Source of the DNA: Rhodocyclales bacterium RIFCSPLOWO2_02_FULL_63_24
Lineage (GTDB): Bacteria; Pseudomonadota; Gammaproteobacteria; Burkholderiales; Rhodocyclaceae
NCBI GenBank assembly: GCA_001828935.1
Contig: MHZX01000001.1
Location: 1 to 36,072, forward strand
Length of the DNA stretch: 36,072 nucleotides
Reading direction: 5' to 3'
The notes under the pieces were generated by a model, which was not told where the DNA came from, ran no database searches, and saw only the letters and a list, made by a program, of their open reading frames with translations. Position 1 is the first letter of the stretch. The number at the start of each line of letters is the position of its first letter. The translations under genes and the position numbers were made by a program. Shown in pieces: positions 7,217 through 14,553 of the stretch.

Positions 7217-8533
7217 TCAGGCCACCCGGTTTCGCCCTGCGTTCTTCGCCTCGTACAGCGCCTGATCGGCACGTTTGAGCATCGCATCAACGCCAGCATC
7301 GGGCGCTTTCATCGTCGCCACGCCGATGCTGGTGGTGAAGTGAAGCGGCACTCCCGTTTCCAGGGGAATTTCTGCAGAGGCCACCGCGTCACGCAGGCGC
7401 TGCGCAACCTCGAATGCCCGCTCGCTTCCGGTTTCTATCAGCAGGATGGCAAATTCCTCGCCGCCCAGGCGGCCAATCAAATCCTCTTGCCGCAGAATGG
7501 CCCGGCAAACCTGCACCAGCTTGCGTAGGGTCAGATCGCCAACGGCATGGCCATGGGTGTCGTTGACGGCCTTGAAATGGTCCAGGTCGAGCATCAGCAT
7601 GGACAAATCGCCGCCGTGGCGGCGGCAACGCAAAAACTCCTGATGCGCCATTTCCAGAAAATAGCGCCGCGCGACGCAGCTGGTGAGCGCGTCGGTGCGC
7701 GCTTCATGTTCCAGCCGCCATTCCATTTCCTTGCGCGTGGTCACGTCCTGTATGACCCCGATCACCTCGTTATCGCATTGGACCGTGCCGATTATTTCCG
7801 GGCGCCTGTCCGCGTCTGGAAACCGGACCAATACGCCTTTCCCATGCACCACACGCATCCGCCCGTCCGGCAGAACGATCCTGTATTCGATGTCGAAATC
7901 TCCACCCTCGCGGGTTTGCTCGATGTGCCTGGTCACACGCTCCCGGTCGTCGGGATGGATCACCCGCAGGAGCGCGTCGTAGCTGGGTGCAATTCCTTGC
8001 GGCTCGAAGCCGAAAATCCGGAAAGTCTCGTCGGACCACGTGGTCTCCCCGGTCAGCGCGTCCATCGCCCAATGGCCGAGGTGAGCCACCGCCTGGGCGA
8101 TTTTCAGGCTCTGCTCGCTCTTGCGCAGGGCGTTCTCGGCCCGCACCAGCTCTTGCCTGGAGCGATGTAGCTCCATATGGGTCTTGACCCGTGCAATCAC
8201 CTCTTCCTTCTGGAACGGCTTGGTAATGTAGTCCACACCACCCGCCTGGAAAGCCTTGAGTTTGTCTTCCGTGTCGATGGCCCCGCTGATGAAAATCACC
8301 GGAATGCCTTTCAGCCGTTCGGTTTCCTTGATCAGTCGGCAAACCTCGAGCCCGCTCATGCCGGGCATGCGGACATCCAGCAGAATCAGGTCCGGCGGTT
8401 CAACCATGACAGAGCGCAACGCCATCTCCCCATTATTGAAGGGGCGGGGCTCGTAACCTTCCGCCGTCAGAATGTCCTTCAACAGCTTCAGTGTGGTCTG
8501 CTCGTCATCGACAAGGAGAATGTTGCCGGCCAT
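7217..8533 (-). CDS. Response regulator with PAS and GGDEF domains (diguanylate cyclase)
   Basis: 438-aa soluble protein. Residues 1-120 are a receiver domain with acidic pocket D9-D10, phospho-acceptor D53 (LLDVRMPG) and Lys in TKPF. A short coiled linker leads to a PAS domain at about residues 140-270 (HLGHWAMDALTGETTWSDE and a PAC-like DVTTRKEME end). The C-terminal GGDEF domain has the active-site variant GGEEF, and an inhibitory-site RQED five residues before it. It should make c-di-GMP with product inhibition, switched by phosphorylation. It lies 12 nt after the hybrid histidine kinase gene, its probable partner. The start ATG is at 8531-8533. Confidence 0.93.
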   Translation of the reverse strand: MAGNILLVDDEQTTLKLLKDILTAEGYEPRPFNNGEMALRSVMVEPPDLILLDVRMPGMSGLEVCRLIKETERLKGIPVIFISGAIDTEDKLKAFQAGGVDYITKPFQKEEVIARVKTHMELHRSRQELVRAENALRKSEQSLKIAQAVAHLGHWAMDALTGETTWSDETFRIFGFEPQGIAPSYDALLRVIHPDDRERVTRHIEQTREGGDFDIEYRIVLPDGRMRVVHGKGVLVRFPDADRRPEIIGTVQCDNEVIGVIQDVTTRKEMEWRLEHEARTDALTSCVARRYFLEMAHQEFLRCRRHGGDLSMLMLDLDHFKAVNDTHGHAVGDLTLRKLVQVCRAILRQEDLIGRLGGEEFAILLIETGSERAFEVAQRLRDAVASAEIPLETGVPLHFTTSIGVATMKAPDAGVDAMLKRADQALYEAKNAGRNRVA

Positions 8534-8545
8534 GGTGGTTTTTCC

Positions 8546-10306
8546 TCAGTCCTGCTCGTCTGCCGATTCCAGCGCTTGCAGAATCGGCAGGTAATTGAAA
8601 TGGTCCAGATAGCATGCCAGTACCTGGGCAAGTTCGGCATCCTGTTGCTCGACGTGGCGCATGCTTTCGGCGATTCGTTCCGTGTTGCCGTTGATTAGCG
8701 CATCTGCCAATTTCCGCCGCAGAGCTTCAGGAAGCCGGAGCAGCGCCGCAGTTGGAAAGGCTGACTGTCGGTCCGCGGATGCGGCCGATCCATAAATGTA
8801 ACGGACCCCCAGGTGCCGTTCCAGGCATTCGAATATTTCGGCCGGCCGGTAGGGCTTGCGCACGAAATCATCCAAACCCTGAGCCAAGGTTTCGGCGCGT
8901 TGTTCGCCGAGTACCGAGGCAGAAACGGCGACGATCTTGACCTCCTTGCCGCCGTCGAGGGCGCGGATGCATCGGGTCGCCTCAAGACCGTCCATGACGG
9001 GCATGCGCCGGTCCATCCAGATGAAGTGCGGCCGGAAACTCTGGAACAACTCGACGCCTTGCACGCCATTCTCGGCCAGCATCACCGTGAACCCCACATC
9101 TTCCAGCAAGCGCCGCAGCAGCAGTTGATTCTCCACCTGGTCCTCGACGATCAAGATACGGAACTCGGGCTGTCCCGGCGCAATACCGATCACCCGCCCT
9201 TTGGCGACCTCAGGCGCAACCACTTCCGCTTCTTCGGCGATACGCACCGGCACCTCGACGCGGAACAGAGCACCTTTGTCCGGCTCGCTTTCAACACTGA
9301 TGCTGCCGCCCATCAGTTGCACGAACTCCCGCACGATGGCCAGTCCCAGTCCCGTGCCTTTCTGGGTGGCTGGTTTGCCCACCTGCACGAAAGGCTCGAA
9401 GATGCGCGCCTGGTCTTTCTTGTCGATGCCAATCCCGCTGTCTTCCACTTCGATGGTCAGCCGCGATGCGCCGCCGTTTGGCTGGAGTCCGAGACGGAGC
9501 GTTATGCCGCCTTCCTGGGTGTTCTTGACCGCGTTGCTCACCAGATTGACGATCACCTGACGCAGCTTTTCCTCATCACCCTGAATAAAGCGGGGAAATC
9601 CTGGCGGCTGGTCCAGGCGCAGTGTCAGCCCTTTCTCTTCGGCCCGCACGCGCAGCATGTCGACGATGTCGCCCATCTGGGCTCCGATATCGAACGGCTT
9701 GATCTCCAGGGCCACCTGGCCGGCCTCGATTTTCGCCATGTCGAGCACGTCATTGATCAGCCGTAGCAGGTGCTTGCCGCTGCGATTGATGATGTCGAGA
9801 TTTTCCCTCTGGTCGGCGGTGACGCCCGGATCGCTGCGCATCAGTTCCGAGAACCCGAGAATCGCATTCAATGGCGTGCGCAGTTCATGGCTCATCGTGG
9901 CGAGGAATACGCTCTTGGCCCGGTTGGCCGCTTCGGCTTGCTCCTGCGCCTTCTTCGCCCGTAGATTGGCGCGGCGCATGGCTTCGGCAACGCTGGAGAT
10001 CAGCGTGCCGGTGAAGACAAAGACCGCCAGACCCAACCAGTCGGCGGGTCTGGCGATGAACGCCTGGCCGACGAGTTGAGGTCCCAGGAAAATCGCGGTG
10101 AGACAGGCCAGCCCCGTCGCCAGCAAACCGGAAGAAAGCCCGCCGTAGATCGCCACGACCATCACGGCAGGATAAAACGTCAGCCAGGCAAGGGATGATC
10201 CCAGCTCCTGCAGCGGCCATATCCTCAGGGCGGCGGCGAACGCCACAATGACCACGGTAAAGACATAGCGCAGCCCTGTGTCGCGCAGCATTTGCTGTAG
10301 GTTCAT
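8546..10306 (-). CDS. Hybrid sensor histidine kinase with C-terminal receiver
   Basis: 586-aa protein. The first ~115 residues hold four hydrophobic helices resembling the DUF4118 sensor region ([13 protein letters not shown]). A coiled linker leads to HisKA with the phospho-histidine in [10 protein letters not shown] near residue 140, then HATPase with N-box [15 protein letters not shown] and GTGLGL. A receiver domain follows near residues 375-490 ([12 protein letters not shown], later RKPYRP). The last ~70 residues are helical. No periplasmic sensor domain is evident, so the stimulus is unknown. The ATG at 10304-10306 was chosen over an upstream in-frame TTG at 10316-10318; neither has a clear ribosome site. 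It probably phosphorylates the GGDEF response regulator downstream. Confidence 0.92.
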   Translation of the reverse strand: MNLQQMLRDTGLRYVFTVVIVAFAAALRIWPLQELGSSLAWLTFYPAVMVVAIYGGLSSGLLATGLACLTAIFLGPQLVGQAFIARPADWLGLAVFVFTGTLISSVAEAMRRANLRAKKAQEQAEAANRAKSVFLATMSHELRTPLNAILGFSELMRSDPGVTADQRENLDIINRSGKHLLRLINDVLDMAKIEAGQVALEIKPFDIGAQMGDIVDMLRVRAEEKGLTLRLDQPPGFPRFIQGDEEKLRQVIVNLVSNAVKNTQEGGITLRLGLQPNGGASRLTIEVEDSGIGIDKKDQARIFEPFVQVGKPATQKGTGLGLAIVREFVQLMGGSISVESEPDKGALFRVEVPVRIAEEAEVVAPEVAKGRVIGIAPGQPEFRILIVEDQVENQLLLRRLLEDVGFTVMLAENGVQGVELFQSFRPHFIWMDRRMPVMDGLEATRCIRALDGGKEVKIVAVSASVLGEQRAETLAQGLDDFVRKPYRPAEIFECLERHLGVRYIYGSAASADRQSAFPTAALLRLPEALRRKLADALINGNTERIAESMRHVEQQDAELAQVLACYLDHFNYLPILQALESADEQD

Positions 10307-10740
10307 GGCTTCAGCCAAGATTCGGTTCGCTCAAGATGAAGGAGTCCCCATACCATTTACATTCGATCTGCCAACGAAAGATTGCGATTCTTCCAAGCAT
10401 CTGCCACTTTGCCGGGAGCGACCGACCAAAATCCTATTTCTTGTTCGCGTTTGCAGTTTGCGTCTGGAAGCGGCCGCTATATGCCGCCATTGCGGCGTCG
10501 AATGTCATAGTCCTCCCCACCGACATGTTCCAATCTACTCCTAAAGTGATAATGGTGCCTTGCCTTGGATATTTCAAGGGAGTAATCACGGCACGCTTCT
10601 ATTACTGTGTTTGCGCGTGTTTGCGCGTTGCTAGAAGGGGACTATGGCGATATTCTGATCCGGGTCCGCCGTCGGAGTGGCAACAGCGGCAATAGCAGAT
10701 CGATCTATGATTGGCAGATATTGGGAAGGGGGAGCACAAC
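10307..10740. other. Non-coding divergent region, lower GC
   Basis: About 430 bp between the divergent kinase (minus) and the Adhesin_E-like gene (plus). It is visibly less GC-rich than its neighbours. Open frames in it lack ribosome sites and protein-like composition. It has a 10-bp tandem repeat (TGTTTGCGCG twice, around 10607-10627) and a GATAAT at 10548-10553 without a good -35. It presumably holds the promoters of both flanking genes. Confidence 0.55.
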
Positions 10741-11127
10741 ATGCGCAAGGCGATACTGATGGTACTGCTGACCGCGATGTGCAGTCGCGCGATGGCGGAC
10801 TGGGTAGCGATAGATGACGCCTCCTATGGAAGGACTTACGTCAATCCGGGCACGATCAGCAAATCCGGCGAGTTAGTCAAGGTGTGGGAACTCATCGATC
10901 TCAAGCAGAGCCGGGAGCATGAAGGCAAGAGTTTCTTTTCCTTCACGTCGGAAGTCGAATATGACTGCGTGCGCAAAACCTTCCAGGTGCTCAACACGGC
11001 AGGCCTGACGGAACACATGGCGAAGGGCGAGGTAATTGCCGGTGGAGCGGGCCCTCGGCAGTGGCGGCCTGTCACCGGCGGAACCGCGGCGGAACGCAGC
11101 TGGCGGTTCGTCTGTGGAAAGAAGTGA
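10741..11127 (+). CDS. Adhesin_E-like secreted protein
   Basis: 128-aa protein with a signal peptide (residues 1-19, ending RAMA before DWVAI). The mature part has the pattern of the surface-adhesin E family: WVAIDDASYGRTYVNPGTI, LVKVWELIDLKQS and a conserved EYDC near residue 78, with a closing cysteine in FVCGKK. Proteins with this domain are found in many proteobacteria, mostly without a known role; the Haemophilus prototype binds host proteins, but that function should not be assumed here. The ATG is preceded by a strong GGGAAGGGGGAG. It is followed after 2 nt by a small gene. Confidence 0.75.
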   Translation: MRKAILMVLLTAMCSRAMADWVAIDDASYGRTYVNPGTISKSGELVKVWELIDLKQSREHEGKSFFSFTSEVEYDCVRKTFQVLNTAGLTEHMAKGEVIAGGAGPRQWRPVTGGTAAERSWRFVCGKK

Positions 11128-11129
11128 CC

Positions 11130-11429
11130 ATGTCCGCCCTCAAACCCGGAACCCTTTGCGTGATCATCGCCGGCTGCCCGGAGAACATCGGCTTGGTTGT
11201 CGAGGTGATCCGGCACCTGGGTCAGTATGAGGATCGGGCCGATGCCTACTTGATCAAGACCAGCACCGGTCGCCCGTTCCATCAATTGTGGTCGGGCAAC
11301 GACCTGCTGCGCGGGCGATCCGACGAGTGCGTCACCGACCGGCACAAGTTGAGGCCGCTGGTGGATGGCAAGGACGACGAGGAAATGCGCGATACCGCCG
11401 TGGACCGGGAACTGGCCACCCATTCATAG
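11130..11429 (+). CDS. Conserved hypothetical protein, KOW/SH3-like
   Basis: 99-aa soluble protein starting 2 nt after the Adhesin_E-like stop. The N-terminal LKPGTLCVIIAGCPENIGLV resembles the start of a KOW-type or SH3-like small beta-barrel, and the middle contains GRPFHQLW and CVTDRHKLRPLVDG. I do not recognise a characterised family. No signal peptide or membrane segment is present. It is the last gene before copy 2 of the dispersed repeat. Confidence 0.65.
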   Translation: MSALKPGTLCVIIAGCPENIGLVVEVIRHLGQYEDRADAYLIKTSTGRPFHQLWSGNDLLRGRSDECVTDRHKLRPLVDGKDDEEMRDTAVDRELATHS

Positions 11430-11510
11430 GCCGACGCTGGACCGCTCCAGTTCCTGGAGGAGAACAGGCGTTCAGCCAGCGGTCCCAATCGCCATCGCTG
11501 GCCGACGCCC

Positions 11511-11673
11511 GCCGTCCCGTCATCCGCTACGGCGAGGATCCGTAGCGGCGAGGAGAGCGCACTTTGCTCGACCGCCTTGCTGCGCAGGGGCTTGTTCAGA
11601 GCGTACTTTGCTCGACCGCCTTGTAGCGCAGGGGTTTCATCAGCGCCGACTCTCGGCACCTTCGGCGGATTCA
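11511..11673. repeat. Dispersed intergenic repeat, copy 2
   Basis: Direct-orientation copy of 6924-7086 with the same two 44-bp tandem units (ACTTTGCTCGACCGCCTTG at 11561 and 11605). A G-to-A change weakens the terminal hairpin found in copy 1. Detectable similarity stops at the TCA that forms the stop codon of the RlmN-like gene on the minus strand, so the repeat abuts or supplies that stop. The upstream 80 bp show weaker similarity to the region before copy 1 and include a CTCCAG-TTC-CTGGAG hairpin at 11445-11459. Confidence 0.85.
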
Positions 11674-12687
11674 AACGGCGTGCGCGATGCTGCGTGCCCG
11701 CAGTTGGCCGCAGCCGCCGTCGATGTCCTGGCCGGCCGACTGACGCAGCTTGGCGAGGATGCCGTGGCGATAGAGATGCAGCGACATCGCCGCCGCGCGC
11801 TGCGACGAGGGACGGCGATAGGCAAGCCCCGCCACTTCGTTGTAGGCAATGAAGTTCATCACCGCGTACTTGCCGGCGAGCAGCCGCACGATGCCGTCGA
11901 GTTCGTCGTCGCCGTCGTTGATGCCGGCGAGCAGGGTCCACTGGTACTGGATCGGATAGCCGGTGGCGCGGGCGTACTGTTCGCCCAGTGCCACCAGTTC
12001 GACCGGATCGATCTGCTGCGCTTTCGGCAGCAGCTGCGCGCGCAACTCGGCGCGCGTCGAATGCAGCGACAGCGCCAGCGCCGGCTTCACGCGCTGCCGC
12101 GGCAGCCGCTCGAACACGCGGTAGTCGCCGACCGTGGAGAACACCAGATTCTTGTGCGCGATGTTCGCTGCGGTGCCGAGCAGGTCGATCGCTTCGAGCA
12201 CGTTTTCGATGTTGTGCGCCGGCTCGCCCATGCCCATGAACGCGACTTTCTTCACCCTGCGGCGGGCGCGGGCCAGCACCACCTGGGCGACGATCTCGGC
12301 GCTGCCGAGCTGGCGCAGTAGCCCGTCGCGCCCCGTCATGCAGAAACTGCAGCCCACCGCGCAGCCGGCCTGGGTCGAAACGCAGAGACCGTCGCGCGGC
12401 AGCAGCACACTTTCCACCGTCTGGCCGTCGCCGAGTTCGACCAGCAGCCGTGCGGAGCCGTCGTCACCGGCATGCTCCGCGCGCACCCGCGCCAGGCCGG
12501 CGAGTTCCGCCGCGAGGCCGGGCAAGGCGGCGCGAACGCCCAAGGGGAAAAAGTTCTCCGCCAGCACTGGCCCGCTGCCGAGCGGCAGCGCCCGGGTCCA
12601 TGCCCGGAGGATGCGTTCCTCGTGGCAGGCCATGGCGCCCCGGTCGCGCAGCTGCCGGCGAATCTGTTCGATGCGCAAGGCCGTCAC
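11671..12687 (-). CDS. RlmN-like radical SAM RNA methyltransferase, divergent paralogue
   Basis: About 338 aa. The radical SAM cluster motif is CAVGCSFC (Cys109, 113, 116), followed by FMGMGEPAHN and SLHS, and the C-terminal DIDGGCGQL carries the second catalytic cysteine typical of RlmN/Cfr. Family members methylate C2 (RlmN) or C8 (Cfr) of an adenine in 23S rRNA, and RlmN also tRNA. The N-terminal accessory region (residues 1-100) does not show the usual RlmN pattern, so this is probably not the housekeeping copy and the RNA target is uncertain. The GTG at 12685-12687 overlaps the stop of the upstream gene (GTGA); a GTG at 12690 is the alternative. The stop lies at the edge of the dispersed repeat. 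Confidence 0.85.
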   Translation of the reverse strand: MTALRIEQIRRQLRDRGAMACHEERILRAWTRALPLGSGPVLAENFFPLGVRAALPGLAAELAGLARVRAEHAGDDGSARLLVELGDGQTVESVLLPRDGLCVSTQAGCAVGCSFCMTGRDGLLRQLGSAEIVAQVVLARARRRVKKVAFMGMGEPAHNIENVLEAIDLLGTAANIAHKNLVFSTVGDYRVFERLPRQRVKPALALSLHSTRAELRAQLLPKAQQIDPVELVALGEQYARATGYPIQYQWTLLAGINDGDDELDGIVRLLAGKYAVMNFIAYNEVAGLAYRRPSSQRAAAMSLHLYRHGILAKLRQSAGQDIDGGCGQLRARSIAHAV

Positions 12688-13745
12688 CACGCCGGCAGCA
12701 TGGCGTCATCGGCCGGATCCACGGCGGCGAGCTGCGCAGCGATTTGCTGCGGCCCGAGCTGTGCAAAATCCGCCGCGTTCGCCAGCGGGAAGCCGCCGGC
12801 CATTTCGTACCAGGCCAGCGCACCCAGCCAGGGGGCATAGGCGACTGCGCCCTGTTTGCGCCGCGGCAGACAGTAAAGCTGCCCCGCCGCCAGGATCAGG
12901 TTGTAGCTGATCGACTGCTCGTGCAGTGCGGTGATGCATTCATGTGCGGCCTGCGGCCGGTCGAAGCGCAGGCAGCGGCAGGGGTAAGGCTCGCTGCCGC
13001 CGTTGTGCGTCCAGCGCGCGTCCTCGACCGGCAGCGGCCCGCTGCGCAGGAAGGTCTGGAAGTGCAGGTGGTTCACCGAGGCATGGGCGCCGTAGCTGTT
13101 GTAGCCGATGCCGAAGCCCGGCAGGCGCGCGCCCAAGTCCTGCGCGAGATCCCACAGCCAGGCAAGGTGCTCCGCGGCGAGGAACTGCGCCAAATGGCGG
13201 CCGATCTCCGGCACCAGCAGGCCGTGGTAATCGGCGAAGGGAAACTTGTTGTACAACAGTGTCGCGTCGCGGCCCCGCAGCGGGCCCTGCCAGATGATTT
13301 CCCGGCGCAGGAAGGGCTTGTCGAAGTGGAAGCGCGTTTCGTCAAAGGGCGCGCGGATGCCGTCGATCGACGCCGTGCTGTGACGCGCCGGGCGGAAGGC
13401 GCGCAGCGGGTTGAGCTGCAACTCCCACGGCCCGGCGCGGCGCAGTTCCGTCGCGCGCAGGGTGTCGAAGCCGTGCTCGAGAATTCCGCGCAACGCCGCG
13501 ACGTCGTCCGGCGCGCCTTGCAGCGCCCGCCCCTCCCGGTCGGCCGCCGCCTGTCCGGCCGCCAGCCGCGCGAAGCAGTTGCGCAATTCGTCGTGCAGGT
13601 GGGCCCAGATGCGCGGCTCGAAATTGGCGTTGGCCAGCACCAGGATGTCCTCGCCCAGTTCGCCGCTGCTGCGCAGCAGATCGACGAGCCCTCGCTCGAA
13701 GCGCTCGCGGAAGGTATCGGCGGATTGGAAGATGTCGGAATGCAT
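12684..13745 (-). CDS. HIT/GalT-superfamily phosphorylase-like protein (HxHxQ)
   Basis: 353-aa soluble protein. The recognisable part is LLYNKFPFADYHGLLVPE near residue 165 followed by GIGYNSYGAHASVNHLHFQ near residue 215, ending in the HxHxQ active-site pattern shared by galactose-1-phosphate uridylyltransferase, Ap4A phosphorylase and GDP-hexose phosphorylase. These enzymes form a covalent nucleotidyl-histidine. The substrate cannot be chosen from sequence. The N-terminal 150 residues are mainly helical and not recognised. Start ATG is at 13743-13745. Its stop overlaps the start of the RlmN-like gene by 4 nt, so the two proteins are made together. Confidence 0.72.
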   Translation of the reverse strand: MHSDIFQSADTFRERFERGLVDLLRSSGELGEDILVLANANFEPRIWAHLHDELRNCFARLAAGQAAADREGRALQGAPDDVAALRGILEHGFDTLRATELRRAGPWELQLNPLRAFRPARHSTASIDGIRAPFDETRFHFDKPFLRREIIWQGPLRGRDATLLYNKFPFADYHGLLVPEIGRHLAQFLAAEHLAWLWDLAQDLGARLPGFGIGYNSYGAHASVNHLHFQTFLRSGPLPVEDARWTHNGGSEPYPCRCLRFDRPQAAHECITALHEQSISYNLILAAGQLYCLPRRKQGAVAYAPWLGALAWYEMAGGFPLANAADFAQLGPQQIAAQLAAVDPADDAMLPAW

Positions 13746-13784
13746 GGGCAGGGCGGGTCAGGCGGCAAGCGAGGGCACATCAAC

Positions 13785-14102
13785 TCAAGCCGGCGGGTTC
13801 CTCTCCGCAATGGCCTGAAAGCAGCGGCTGCAGACCGACGAGCCCGCACGCGGCAGGTGGCCATGCCTGGCGCATTGCCTCTCGATCGCAAACAGGGCGA
13901 AGCTCGATCGCTTCGAGGCAAGCACCAGGATGCAGAGGGTCGCGGCGATGAAGGCGATGTCCCCGCCGTTGGCTCCCATCAAACGCACGGCAAAGGATTG
14001 CAGGAGGGATGCGGCAAGCATGATGGCGCCCGCCCCGATCACGAATACGGTGTTGGCAAAGTGCCTTGCCTTGGCGTCCAGTTCTTCTTTCGATGGTGTC
14101 AC
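13785..14102 (-). CDS. Small membrane protein with C-terminal cysteine motif
   Basis: 105 aa, not recognised. Two hydrophobic helices (about residues 17-36 and 48-62) are followed by a basic loop and a CARHGHLPRAGSSVCSRC stretch that could bind a metal, as in a small zinc ribbon. The start is a GTG at 14100-14102 with GGAA upstream. It ends 39 bp before the phosphorylase-like gene and reads in the same direction, so it may be the first gene of that unit. Confidence 0.6.
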   Translation of the reverse strand: MTPSKEELDAKARHFANTVFVIGAGAIMLAASLLQSFAVRLMGANGGDIAFIAATLCILVLASKRSSFALFAIERQCARHGHLPRAGSSVCSRCFQAIAERNPPA

Positions 14103-14136
14103 GATGGTTCCGGCTGAGTGGAGGTTCGCTGTCGAG

Positions 14137-14188
14137 CCGCGCAGTTTACCTCTTGCGGCGACCCGTTCCGCAAGAGGAGGCTGCGCGG
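14137..14188. repeat. Compound stem-loop
   Basis: Perfect 8-bp outer arms (CCGCGCAG 14137-14144, CTGCGCGG 14181-14188) enclose perfect 10-bp inner arms (CCTCTTGCGG 14149-14158, CCGCAAGAGG 14168-14177) with a 9-nt loop. The spacers are 4 and 3 nt. Eighteen base pairs in 52 nt is far beyond chance. It resembles a REP-type intergenic palindrome or a structured RNA leader for the minus-strand gene starting at 14102. Confidence 0.75.
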
Positions 14189-14250
14189 AACCTGGCGGCG
14201 CGCAATATCCCGCGCAGGAATGAAAGCTTCAGTTTGCCATCCGTCGCCGA

Positions 14251-14300
14251 TTGACCCTGATCAAAGCTGAACTTCTATCACTTTGGATATAATGCATTTG
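14251..14300 (+). promoter_or_regulatory. FNR/DNR-type promoter of the five-PAS cyclase
   Basis: TTGACCCTGATCAA at 14251-14264 matches the FNR/DNR consensus TTGAT-N4-ATCAA in 9 of 10 fixed positions. A perfect TATAAT lies at 14288-14293, predicting transcription from about 14300 with the box centred at -42.5, the class II activation geometry. The next plus-strand gene starts at 14554. Confidence 0.68.
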
Positions 14301-14553
14301 TGCTTTCTCGACCCGAGCGAGCAATTCGGGCTCAAGCGCCGCGTGCCGATTCAGGGACCTGTCTCCAGGATCGCAGGACCGCCGAGCTGAAGAAAGCTGA
14401 TTGCCGGATATCGATCGGTGGCCATGACCATGCCGCAGCGTATGCGAGTTGTATCTTCGACAGCCGTTCTTGCGCGAACGTCGTCGCTGGGATTGCGTCC
14501 ATTCAGGATCGGCAGCGTGCTCTCCTGCGACGGCATGCCACAAGGGCGGCAAG

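Larger units (their letters stand above)
14103..14553. other. Divergent regulatory region and long leader
   Basis: About 450 bp without a supported gene. From left to right it holds a two-part stem-loop (14137-14188), an FNR-type box with a TATAAT (14251-14293), and then about 250 bp of predicted 5' leader before the cyclase start. A weak frame at 14300-14581 has no ribosome site and an unlikely composition. No known riboswitch consensus was recognised in the leader. Confidence 0.6.

Noticed and set aside
10336..10695. Open frame in the low-GC gap before the Adhesin_E-like gene
   Set aside because: No ribosome site, no recognisable domain and unlike codon use; treated as non-coding.
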